Under the pieces are notes generated by a model, which searched no databases, was not told the DNA's origin, and was given only the letters and a program-made list of their open reading frames with translations. Below, piece after piece: positions 1-8,212 of a stretch of DNA of 44,899 bases. How positions within the stretch are numbered: position 1 is the stretch's first letter; each line of letters starts with the position of its first letter. The stretch comes from Streptomycetaceae bacterium (GTDB taxonomy: Bacteria > Actinomycetota > Actinomycetes > Streptomycetales > Streptomycetaceae), in contig JAFAUH010000095.1 of the NCBI GenBank assembly GCA_019243445.1, positions 1 to 44,899 of the forward strand, read 5' to 3'. A program made the translations under genes and the position numbers.

Positions 1-2
1 CC

Positions 3-3000
3 CTGGTCTATCTGCCGCGCGACCGCTACACCACGGCCATCCGACTGCGCCTCACCGAGATCCTCAAAGAGGAACTCCAGGGCTGCACTGTCGATTTCAC
101 CGCCTGGAACACCGAATCGGTGCTCTCCCGGCTGCACTTCGTCATCCGCGTCGCTCCCGGTACCGAGCTGCCGGAGCTGACCGACGCCCAAGCCGACCGT
201 ATCGAGGCGCGGCTGGTCGAGGCCGCCCGCTCCTGGGAGGACGGCTTCGCCGAGGCGCTGGGCGCCGAGTGCGGCGAGGAACGCGCGGCCGAGCTCTCCC
301 GCCGTTACGCGCACGGTTTCTCCGAGGGCTACAAGGCGGACTTCACACCGCGTACCGCCGTCGCCGACCTCCAGCACATCGAGCGGCTCGGCAAGGACGA
401 CTTCACCCTCAGCCTGTACGAGCCGGTCGGCGCGCCCGAGGGCGAGCGCCGCTTCAAGATCTACCGCACCGGCGCGCCCGTCTCGCTCTCCGCCGTCCTG
501 CCGGTACTGCAGGGCCTTGGTGTCGAGGTGGTCGACGAGCGGCCGTACGAGCTGAAGCGCACTGATGCGTCCATGGCGTGGGTGTACGACTTCGGGCTGC
601 GCGTCGACCGCTCGCTCGGTGCTCTCGGCGACGATGCCCGCGAGCGCTTCCAGGATGCCTTCGCGGCGGTGTGGACCGGCAATGCCGAGAACGACAAGTT
701 CAACTGCCTGGTACTGCGCGCTGGACTGACGTGGCGTCAGGCAATGGTGTTGCGCGCCTACGCCAAGTACCTGCGTCAGGCGGGCGCCCCCTTTAGTCAG
801 GACTACATGGAGGACACCCTCAGCACCAACGTCCACACCACCCGGCTGCTGATCAATCTCTTCCAGGCAGGCCTCTCCCCGGATCACCAGCGGGCCGGCT
901 CGGAGTTGACCGACGGCCTGCTGGAGGAGCTGGACGGCGCGCTCGACCAAGTGGCCTCGCTGGATGAGGACCGCATCCTGCGCTCCTTCCTCACTCTCAT
1001 CAAGGCCACTTTGCGCACCAACTACTTCCAGCGCGATGCCGACGGCAAGCCGCACCCGTACCTGTCGATGAAATTCGACCCGCAGGCACTCCCGGACTTG
1101 CCCGCGCCCCGCCCCGCGTACGAGATCTGGGTGTACTCGCCGCGCGTGGAAGGCGTGCACCTGCGCTTTGGCAAGGTCGCGCGCGGCGGCCTGCGCTGGT
1201 CCGACCGTCGTGAGGACTTCCGTACCGAGATCCTCGGCCTGGTCAAGGCGCAGATGGTGAAGAACACCGTCATCGTGCCGGTGGGCGCGAAGGGTGGCTT
1301 CGTCGGCAAGCGGCTGCCCGACCCGGCAGTCGATCGCGATGCATGGCTGACCGAAGGCATTGCCTGCTACAAGACCTTCATTTCCGGCTTGTTGGACATC
1401 ACCGACAACCTTGTCGGTGGTGAGGTCGTCCCACCGCACGACGTCGTCCGGCACGACGGGGACGACACCTATCTCGTCGTCGCTGCCGACAAGGGCACGG
1501 CGTCTTTCTCCGACATCGCCAACGAGGTCGCGAATTCCTACGGCTTCTGGCTCGGCGACGCCTTCGCCTCCGGCGGCTCGGTCGGCTACGACCACAAGAA
1601 GATGGGCATCACCGCCCGCGGGGCGTGGGAATCGGTCAAGCGGCACTTCCGCGAGATGGGGCGCAACACGCAGGAAGAGGACTTCACCGTCGTCGGCGTC
1701 GGCGACATGTCAGGCGACGTCTTCGGCAACGGCATGCTGCTGTCGGAGCACATCCGCTTGGTCGCTGCTTTCGACCACCGGCACATCTTCCTCGACCCTG
1801 ACCCGGACGCGGCTGTCTCGTATGCCGAGCGGCGCCGCATGTTCGAGCTGCCGCGCAGTAGCTGGGCCGATTACGACAGGAAGTTGATCTCGGCCGGCGG
1901 TGGCGTCTTCCTGCGCAGCGCCAAGTCGATCAACATCACCCCGCAGATCCGCAAGGCGCTCGGCATCGAAGCGAAGACCGCCAAGATGACACCGGCCGAG
2001 CTGATGAAGGCGATCCTGCAGGCCCCCGTCGACCTGTTGTGGAACGGTGGCATCGGCACGTACGTGAAGTCCTCGGTGGAGTCGCACGCCGATGTCGGCG
2101 ACAAGGCCAACGACGCCATCCGGGTCGACGGCCGCGACCTGCGAGTGCGGGTCGTCGGCGAGGGCGGCAACCTGGGGCTCACCCAGCTCGGCCGGATCGA
2201 GTTCGCCCTGCAGGGCGGGAAGATCAACACCGACGCGATCGACAACAGTGCCGGCGTGGACGCCTCTGACCACGAAGTCAACATCAAGATCCTGCTCAAC
2301 GCGGTAGTCGCCGACGGCGACATGACCGTCAAGCAGCGCAACCAACTGCTCGCCGAGATGACGGACGAGGTCGCCGCGCTGGTGCTGCGCAACAACTATG
2401 CGCAGAACGTGGCGCTCGCCAACAGCATGGCTCAGGCCCCGAGCCTGCTCCACGCACAGCAGCGCTACATGAGGCGGCTGGTGCGCGACGGCAAGCTCGA
2501 CCGTGCGTTGGAGTTCCTGCCCACCGATCGGCAGATCCGCGAACGGATGAACGCGGGCCTCGGCCTCACCCAGCCGGAGACCTCGGTGCTGCTCGCGTAC
2601 ACCAAGATCACGGCCGCTGAGGAACTGCTCAGCACCTCACTGCCGGATGACCCGTATCTGCTGCAGTTGCTGCACGCCTACTTCCCGGGGGCGCTGCGCG
2701 AGCGGTTCACCGCCCAGGTCGACGGGCACGCACTGCACCGCGAGATCATCACGACGATGCTGGTCAATGACACGATCAACACCGCGGGTACGACCTTCTT
2801 GCACCGTATGAAGGAGGAGACCGGGGCATCGACGGAAGAGATCCTCCGGGCACACACCGCAGCCCGTGCGATCTTCGATATGTCCTGCATCTGGGACGAG
2901 GTGGAAAACCTCGACAACATCGTGACCGCCGACGTGCAGACTCGCGTACGGCTGCACTCGCGCCGTCTTGTCGAACGCGGCACCCGCTGGTTGCTGGGCA

Positions 3001-3593
3001 ATCGGCCGCAGCCCCTGGAGATCGCCGAGACCATCGGCTTCTTCGGCGAGGGCGTGATGTCCGTCTGGTCGCAGCTTCCCAAGCTGCTGCGTGGTGCGGA
3101 GCTGGAGTGGTACCAGGGCATCCACGACGAGCTGACGGGCGCGGGTGTGCCGGAGGAACTGGCGACGCGAGTCGCCGGCTTCTCGTCCGTCTTCCCGGCG
3201 CTCGACATCGTCGCGGTCGCCGACCGGGTGAGGAAGGATCCGCTGGATGTCGCGGAGGTCTACTACGACCTCGCCGACCGGCTGCGGATCACCCAACTCC
3301 TCGACCGAATCATCGAACTGCCACGCACCGACCGGTGGCAGTCGATGGCTCGCGCGGCGATCCGCGAAGATCTCTTCGCGACGCACGCCGCGCTCACGCA
3401 GGACGTGCTGTCGGGGGGCGACGGCGCGGCGACGCCGGAGCAGCGGTTCGAGGCATGGGAGCGGAAGAACGCGGCCTTGCTCGGTCGCGCCCGCACGACG
3501 CTGGACGAGATTCAGGGATCGGAGTCGTTCGACTTGGCGAATCTGTCGGTCGCCATGCGCACGATGCGGACGCTGCTGCGTACGCATAGCTGA
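3..3593 (+). CDS. gdh: NAD-specific glutamate dehydrogenase, large type (5' end outside window)
   Basis: Oxidatively deaminates glutamate to 2-oxoglutarate with NAD in the cytoplasm. The frame is already open at base 3 and continues into the GTG at 120, so the gene starts upstream. About 1,196 residues are present; the large (about 180 kDa) actinobacterial family is near 1,650, so roughly the first 450 are missing. Family features visible are the GGLRWSDRREDFRTE segment with the following VPVGAKGGFVGK lysines, the DMSGDVFGNGML nucleotide-binding region and WNGGIGTYVKSS. A strong hairpin follows 8 bases after the stop, so the gene probably ends its own transcript. No frameshift was seen. Confidence 0.96.
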   Translation: MVYLPRDRYTTAIRLRLTEILKEELQGCTVDFTAWNTESVLSRLHFVIRVAPGTELPELTDAQADRIEARLVEAARSWEDGFAEALGAECGEERAAELSRRYAHGFSEGYKADFTPRTAVADLQHIERLGKDDFTLSLYEPVGAPEGERRFKIYRTGAPVSLSAVLPVLQGLGVEVVDERPYELKRTDASMAWVYDFGLRVDRSLGALGDDARERFQDAFAAVWTGNAENDKFNCLVLRAGLTWRQAMVLRAYAKYLRQAGAPFSQDYMEDTLSTNVHTTRLLINLFQAGLSPDHQRAGSELTDGLLEELDGALDQVASLDEDRILRSFLTLIKATLRTNYFQRDADGKPHPYLSMKFDPQALPDLPAPRPAYEIWVYSPRVEGVHLRFGKVARGGLRWSDRREDFRTEILGLVKAQMVKNTVIVPVGAKGGFVGKRLPDPAVDRDAWLTEGIACYKTFISGLLDITDNLVGGEVVPPHDVVRHDGDDTYLVVAADKGTASFSDIANEVANSYGFWLGDAFASGGSVGYDHKKMGITARGAWESVKRHFREMGRNTQEEDFTVVGVGDMSGDVFGNGMLLSEHIRLVAAFDHRHIFLDPDPDAAVSYAERRRMFELPRSSWADYDRKLISAGGGVFLRSAKSINITPQIRKALGIEAKTAKMTPAELMKAILQAPVDLLWNGGIGTYVKSSVESHADVGDKANDAIRVDGRDLRVRVVGEGGNLGLTQLGRIEFALQGGKINTDAIDNSAGVDASDHEVNIKILLNAVVADGDMTVKQRNQLLAEMTDEVAALVLRNNYAQNVALANSMAQAPSLLHAQQRYMRRLVRDGKLDRALEFLPTDRQIRERMNAGLGLTQPETSVLLAYTKITAAEELLSTSLPDDPYLLQLLHAYFPGALRERFTAQVDGHALHREIITTMLVNDTINTAGTTFLHRMKEETGASTEEILRAHTAARAIFDMSCIWDEVENLDNIVTADVQTRVRLHSRRLVERGTRWLLGNRPQPLEIAETIGFFGEGVMSVWSQLPKLLRGAELEWYQGIHDELTGAGVPEELATRVAGFSSVFPALDIVAVADRVRKDPLDVAEVYYDLADRLRITQLLDRIIELPRTDRWQSMARAAIREDLFATHAALTQDVLSGGDGAATPEQRFEAWERKNAALLGRARTTLDEIQGSESFDLANLSVAMRTMRTLLRTHS

Positions 3594-3600
3594 GCATGCG

Positions 3601-3630
3601 TCGGGTCCGGGGCAGTGGCCCCGGACCCGA
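3601..3630 (+). terminator. Terminator hairpin after gdh
   Basis: Perfect 13-base arms (3601-3613 and 3618-3630) with a 4-base loop, very GC rich, 8 bases after the gdh stop. There is no T-tract, which is common in Streptomyces. It sits inside the longest open frame of the next gene, which argues for the later start chosen there. Confidence 0.8.
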
Positions 3631-3754
3631 CGTGTTCAAGGCCAAAGCAAGGTCAGTTCCGCCCCGCTTTGTGACGGGAGTCATATCACCCATACGAGTT
3701 ACGCGGGTTTATCCGCTGGGAAACAGAGGGGAGGGGCTGACTACCGTCATCCCG

Positions 3755-4837
3755 ATGACCAGCGCCGAGATATCGACAGTGCAAAAGAGCAGGACCGTAC
3801 CGGGGCAGCGGGCGGCAACGGACAGCGCTCGTGCGAAGCGTGACCCGTTCTTCGACAATGCGAAATTTCTTCTGATCGTTCTGGTCGTCATCGGTCACAA
3901 CTGGTATCCGCTGATCGGTCAGTCGCGGGCGATCAAGGCCGCCTATATGGTCGTCTACGCCTTCCATATGCCGGCGTTCATACTGCTCTCCGGCTACTTC
4001 TCGCGCCATTTCGAGGCCACGCCCGTCCAGGTACGCAAGCTCATCCGCAGTGTCCTGCTGCCGTACGCCATCTTCGAGATCGCCTATCTGGCAGTCGTGG
4101 CGAAAGTAGACAGGCAGTCGTTCAGGCTCGATCTGTTCACCTATCCGAGCTTTTTGTGCTGGTTCCTGATTGCGCTGTTCGTATGGCGATTGACCACACC
4201 GGTCTGGCGGGCGGTGCCGAGACCAGTCCTCGTCTCCGTCCTCGTCTCGCTCGCCGCCGGTCTGATGAACATCAGCACCGACTTCGCGTTCTCACGGATC
4301 CTGCAGTTCCTACCGTGGTTCGTGGCCGGGCTCAGCGTGAAGCGCAAGCACTTCAGGTGGCTGCACCGGCGTGCTGTGCGCTTGTGGGCCGTGGCCGTCC
4401 TGGTCGTCGCGCTGCCGGTGTCATATCTGCTCGCCCCTTACGCCAACGCGGGCTGGTTGGACATGGCGGCCAACGCCGTGGGACTGGGCGTCGGGACCGT
4501 CGAGTACCTCGAGATCCGGCTGGGGCTGCTGGCAGTCGGCACGCTTCTCGTCGCCGCGGTGCTGGCCCTCATCCCGGAACGCAGGTTGTGGCTCACCGCG
4601 CTCGGCGCGTACACGATGTATCCCTTCCTGCTTCACGGTCTGTTCGTCAAGGCGGCCCAGGGACTCGGGCTTTACGGCAAGGTCGCCAACGGCGGGCCGC
4701 CGGCCGTGGTCACGCTCACCCTTGCCGCTGTCGCGCTCACACTGCTGCTGACGACCCCGCCGGTGCGGAAGGCCGCGGGGTGGGCAGTGGAACCGCAGTG
4801 GCCCCGGTTGCCGTGGCTGGAGCATGTCGAGCGCTGA
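3755..4837 (+). CDS. Acyltransferase-3 family integral membrane protein
   Basis: 360 residues. After a polar N-terminus of about 30 residues comes DPFFDNAKFLLIVLVVIGHNW, the first helix of the acyltransferase-3 (OafA/NodX-like) family, with the conserved membrane-face His in VIGHNW. About ten hydrophobic segments follow. Such enzymes O-acylate sugars or other surface molecules; the substrate here is unknown. The frame stays open back to 3596, but that start lies inside the gdh terminator, so the ATG at 3755 is preferred. A GA-rich stretch near 3727-3737 is rather far for a ribosome site. It is probably a single-gene transcript unrelated to the importer downstream. Confidence 0.8.
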   Translation: MTSAEISTVQKSRTVPGQRAATDSARAKRDPFFDNAKFLLIVLVVIGHNWYPLIGQSRAIKAAYMVVYAFHMPAFILLSGYFSRHFEATPVQVRKLIRSVLLPYAIFEIAYLAVVAKVDRQSFRLDLFTYPSFLCWFLIALFVWRLTTPVWRAVPRPVLVSVLVSLAAGLMNISTDFAFSRILQFLPWFVAGLSVKRKHFRWLHRRAVRLWAVAVLVVALPVSYLLAPYANAGWLDMAANAVGLGVGTVEYLEIRLGLLAVGTLLVAAVLALIPERRLWLTALGAYTMYPFLLHGLFVKAAQGLGLYGKVANGGPPAVVTLTLAAVALTLLLTTPPVRKAAGWAVEPQWPRLPWLEHVER

Positions 4838-4945
4838 ACGTGCCGAGGAGGCGCTGAGTGGGCGTCGGGCGATGCCAAGACAGGAGAGCGCTCCTCAGGC
4901 GACGCAGTCGAATGGTGATCTCATCTGCATACTGTGCGTGGGGGG

Positions 4946-4974
4946 TTGACGTCATGTCACATCTGGTCTTGATT
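4946..4974 (+). promoter_or_regulatory. Possible promoter or operator of the sugar importer
   Basis: A TTGACG -35-like hexamer at 4946 overlaps the perfect 8-base palindrome TGACGTCA (4947-4954). A weak -10 (TTGATT, 4969) lies 17 bases downstream. The palindrome could be a regulator site. This rests on position and sequence shape only. Confidence 0.3.
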
Positions 4975-5012
4975 GGGCCTACCGCAGGGAGGATGAGGAT
5001 GAGGAGATTGTC

Positions 5013-6338
5013 ATGTCAGTCTTAGCAAGGCGACTGGTGGCCACGGTCGGGGCGGCCATGGCTCTGGTCGCCGGAGCCACCGCGTGCTCTTCCGGTTCGT
5101 CGACCGGGACCGGCAAGCCCGCGCCTGTCGGGCCCGCGGCCGGGACGATCGACTGGGAGGCTCCGCCGATCACACAGGATGCGAACGATCCCCGTCAAAC
5201 GCTGATCCATGCCTTCGAAAAGGCATACCCAAAGATCACGGTGAATCTGATCTCGGGTGCGACCAACACCGATACGCTGCGCTCCACGCTGACGACGCAG
5301 ATCTCCGGTGGCTCCTCGACACCGGATGTGTACGACGGCGACGTGATCTGGCCCGCGCAGTTCGCCCACGCCGGGCTCGCCTCACCGCTGTCGGACTATC
5401 TGCCCGCCGACTACTGGCACCAGTTCGCACCGGGCCTGGTTTCGGGTGCCACCTACCAGGGCAAGGTCTACGGCTCCCCGCTCTACGCGGACGAGGGCTT
5501 CCTGTACTACCGCAAGGACCTGCTCGTCGAGGCGGGCCTGCCGGTGCCCACCACCTGGGAGCAGTTGGTCAGCGAGTCCAGGACACTGCAGTCCAAGGGC
5601 CTGGTCAAGTACGGCTTCGTCTGGCAAGGCGGCGCCTATGAGGGATTGACCTGCAACTGGACCGAGTTCATGAGCGACGCGGGCGGCGCCACGGTGAACT
5701 CCGACGCCAGCAAAGCCACCATCAACTCGGCCGCCTCGCTCAAGGCCCTCACCTTCATGCGGACGCTGGTCTCCAGCGGCGTGTCGCCCTCCTCGGTGAC
5801 AACGATGCAAGAGCCGCAGGCGATGTCGACCTTCGACGACGGCCAGGCGGCGTTCCTGCGTAACTGGGACTATGCCTATTCCAACGCCAACACACCGCAG
5901 AACTCGAAGGTCGTCGGCCAGGTCGGAGTCGCACTCCCGCCGACCTTCGCGGGCCGATCAGGGGCGGGCTACTCCACCGTGGGTGGGGGAAACGTTTATC
6001 TCAATCCGCACAGCAAGAACATCGGTGCGTCGCTCGCGTTCATCAAGTGGCTGGCGAGCCCGGCGGCGCAGGACATCCTCGCCGGGCAGTACTCAGAGAT
6101 CCCCACCAACCAATCGGTACGCACCGACCCGGCGATCCTGACGAAGAACTCGGTGCTCGCGGTGGCGGCCCACACCAAGCTGATCGCACGGCCCTCGCAG
6201 ACCCCGCAGTACCCGAAAGTCAGCCAGGCGGTGTACTCCACCATCAACGCCGCACTTTCGGGGTCGGTTTCCCCCTCCTCCGCGCTGTCGTCGGCGTCGA
6301 GCCAGATCAACACCGCCGTCTCCGGAGGCGGCCTGTAG
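5013..6338 (+). CDS. Sugar ABC transporter substrate-binding lipoprotein
   Basis: 441 residues. The N-terminus is a lipoprotein signal: MSVLARR, a hydrophobic stretch, then lipobox AGATAC with Cys25 followed by SSGSS. The rest resembles family-1 solute-binding proteins for maltose-, trehalose- or oligosaccharide-type sugars, with a TPDVYDGDVIWPAQFAHAG segment and a YGSPLYADEGFLYYRKDLL hinge region. It captures substrate outside the membrane for the two permeases that follow 27 bases later. GAGGAG at 5001-5006 is a good ribosome site for this ATG. The exact sugar cannot be told from the sequence. Confidence 0.9.
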   Translation: MSVLARRLVATVGAAMALVAGATACSSGSSTGTGKPAPVGPAAGTIDWEAPPITQDANDPRQTLIHAFEKAYPKITVNLISGATNTDTLRSTLTTQISGGSSTPDVYDGDVIWPAQFAHAGLASPLSDYLPADYWHQFAPGLVSGATYQGKVYGSPLYADEGFLYYRKDLLVEAGLPVPTTWEQLVSESRTLQSKGLVKYGFVWQGGAYEGLTCNWTEFMSDAGGATVNSDASKATINSAASLKALTFMRTLVSSGVSPSSVTTMQEPQAMSTFDDGQAAFLRNWDYAYSNANTPQNSKVVGQVGVALPPTFAGRSGAGYSTVGGGNVYLNPHSKNIGASLAFIKWLASPAAQDILAGQYSEIPTNQSVRTDPAILTKNSVLAVAAHTKLIARPSQTPQYPKVSQAVYSTINAALSGSVSPSSALSSASSQINTAVSGGGL

Positions 6339-6365
6339 CCGACCGGGCCACGATGGGGATGAATC

Positions 6366-7340
6366 ATGAGCATTGACAGCGCATCTGGCCTCACCGCACC
6401 GGAACCTTCCCCCGCGAGGGCAGTGCCCCGGCTGCCGGAAAGCAGCATCCGTCGCAACCAGCGACTGCTGATCCGGCTGGGATGGCTTTATTCAGCACCG
6501 GCGTTACTGCTCGTCGCCGCAGTAACGATTTTCCCGATCGTCTTCTCAGTGGTGATGAGCCTCAGCCATGTCACGCTGAGTAGTAGCGGATTCGCGCTCG
6601 GTGGATTCACCGGCAGTAACTACGCGGTGATGTTCGGCTCCCAACTGTGGCGCTACGCCCTCACATTCACGCTCGCCTACACCTTCGGCACGGTTCTCGT
6701 CGAGATCATTTTCGGTACGCTCGTTGCTCTCGTACTGGAGCGACTGACCATCGCACGCGGCTGGCTCATGGCGCTGTTGCTCATCCCATGGGCGATGGTC
6801 ACCGTCATCTCCGCGGAACTGTGGGACTACGTCTACAACGGCGTCTACGGTGCGGGCACGTCGATCCTGAACGATCTGGGCATGCACCAGCCGAACCTGC
6901 TGGGCACACCGACGGCCGCGATCATCTCCATGGCAGCCGCCGACATCTGGAAGACCACGCCATTTGTGTCGATCATCGTTGTCTCCGGTCTGGTGATGCT
7001 GTCTGTCGAGCTCACCGAGGCCGCGCGCATCGACGGCGCCAACGGCTGGCAGGTCTTCTGGCGCGTCACACTGCCGCAACTGCGGCCCACGCTGGCGCTG
7101 GCCGTGCTCTTTCGCATCCTTCAGGCGTTCGGCCTGTTCGACCTACCGTACGTGCTCACCGGCGGAGGTCCGGGCAACAAGACCGAGTCGTTGGCGCTGC
7201 TCGGCTGGCAGACGATCTTCTCCGACCTGGACTTCGGTCCGGGAGCAGCTGTCGCCGTCTCCACCGCGGCGCTGACGCTCATCGGCTGTCTGCTGTTTTT
7301 GAAGGTCTTCCGCAGCCAGGTCGGAAAGGAAGAACTTTGA
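6366..7340 (+). CDS. Sugar ABC transporter permease (MalF-type)
   Basis: 324 residues with six predicted membrane helices after a 40-residue cytoplasmic N-terminus. The binding-protein-dependent permease signature (EAA loop) is seen as ELTEAARIDGANGWQVFWRVT at about residues 217-237, and an FGLFDLPYVLTGGGPGN segment follows, typical of the MalF/UgpA side of carbohydrate importers. It pairs with the next gene to form the channel. The stop overlaps the next start. No ATPase gene is nearby; in Streptomyces one shared ATPase (MsiK) commonly serves many sugar importers, so this system may use it too. Confidence 0.93.
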   Translation: MSIDSASGLTAPEPSPARAVPRLPESSIRRNQRLLIRLGWLYSAPALLLVAAVTIFPIVFSVVMSLSHVTLSSSGFALGGFTGSNYAVMFGSQLWRYALTFTLAYTFGTVLVEIIFGTLVALVLERLTIARGWLMALLLIPWAMVTVISAELWDYVYNGVYGAGTSILNDLGMHQPNLLGTPTAAIISMAAADIWKTTPFVSIIVVSGLVMLSVELTEAARIDGANGWQVFWRVTLPQLRPTLALAVLFRILQAFGLFDLPYVLTGGGPGNKTESLALLGWQTIFSDLDFGPGAAVAVSTAALTLIGCLLFLKVFRSQVGKEEL

Positions 7341-8212
7341 ACCCTCTCCCATATGTTGTGGCCCCAAAGCGCACCGGCGGGCGCCGCCATGGCTGGCGGC
7401 GGTGGATCAACGGCGTCAACCTGGCCGCGCTGATCATCGCCGTCATCGTCGCGGCACCGCTGTACTGGATGATTATCAGCTCACTCAAGGACCCCAAGGA
7501 GATTGGCGGACCGCCCAGCGTCTGGCCGCATCGGCTCTCCGGCGCCAACTACCAATCGGCCTTCTCGCACTACCATTTCGAGACCTACCTGCTGAACTCG
7601 TTGATTGTCTCGGTATGCGCGACGATCATCGTGCTGGGACTCGGCATGTTCGCCGGCTACGCCCTGGCCCGGTTGCCGATGCGCGGCACGTTCACCATCA
7701 TGGTCATGCTGTTGATGATCTCGCTCTTCCCGGCGATTGCGATCGTCTCGCCGCTCTACCTGATCATGCGCGATCTCGGCTGGCTCAACAGCTATCAGGC
7801 GTTGATCATCCCGTACGCGGCGTTCAACCTGCCATTCGCGATCTGGATCCTACGGAACTTCTTCCTCGGCATCCCCCGCGAAATGGAGGAGGTCGCCCGC
7901 GTCGACGGCGCATCGCCCACCAGGACCGTGCTGTCGATCATCGTGCCGCAGGTGTTGCCCGGCCTGTTCACCGCGGGTGTGTTCACCTTCACCGCGTGCT
8001 GGACCGAGTTCCTGATGGCGCTCACCTTCAACAACTCCGACCGGTATCGCACTATCGCCGTCGGAATCGCCGAGTTCGGCAGTGAGTTCACCGTGCCCTA
8101 CGGCACCATTTTCGCCGCTGCGACGGTCGCGGTGGTGCCCATTGCCCTCCTTGTTCTTGTCTTTCGACGCTCCGTCATCTCCGGTCTCACCTCAGGAGCC
8201 GTCAAGGGCTGA
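7337..8212 (+). CDS. Sugar ABC transporter permease (MalG-type)
   Basis: 291 residues, six helices, with the EAA loop EMEEVARVDGASPTRTVLSI. A TTG start at 7337 overlaps the TGA of the first permease by 4 bases and has AAAGGAAG just upstream, so translation is probably coupled. A GTG at 7358 is the alternative. The last 21 bases overlap the end of the convergent FHA-FtsK gene on the minus strand, so there is no room for a terminator between them. Together with the two upstream genes it forms a complete importer apart from the ATPase. Confidence 0.9.
   Translation: MNPLPYVVAPKRTGGRRHGWRRWINGVNLAALIIAVIVAAPLYWMIISSLKDPKEIGGPPSVWPHRLSGANYQSAFSHYHFETYLLNSLIVSVCATIIVLGLGMFAGYALARLPMRGTFTIMVMLLMISLFPAIAIVSPLYLIMRDLGWLNSYQALIIPYAAFNLPFAIWILRNFFLGIPREMEEVARVDGASPTRTVLSIIVPQVLPGLFTAGVFTFTACWTEFLMALTFNNSDRYRTIAVGIAEFGSEFTVPYGTIFAAATVAVVPIALLVLVFRRSVISGLTSGAVKG

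Noticed and set aside
1710-2453. Minus-strand open frames within gdh
   Set aside because: Shadows of a strongly conserved coding frame; no motifs or ribosome sites.
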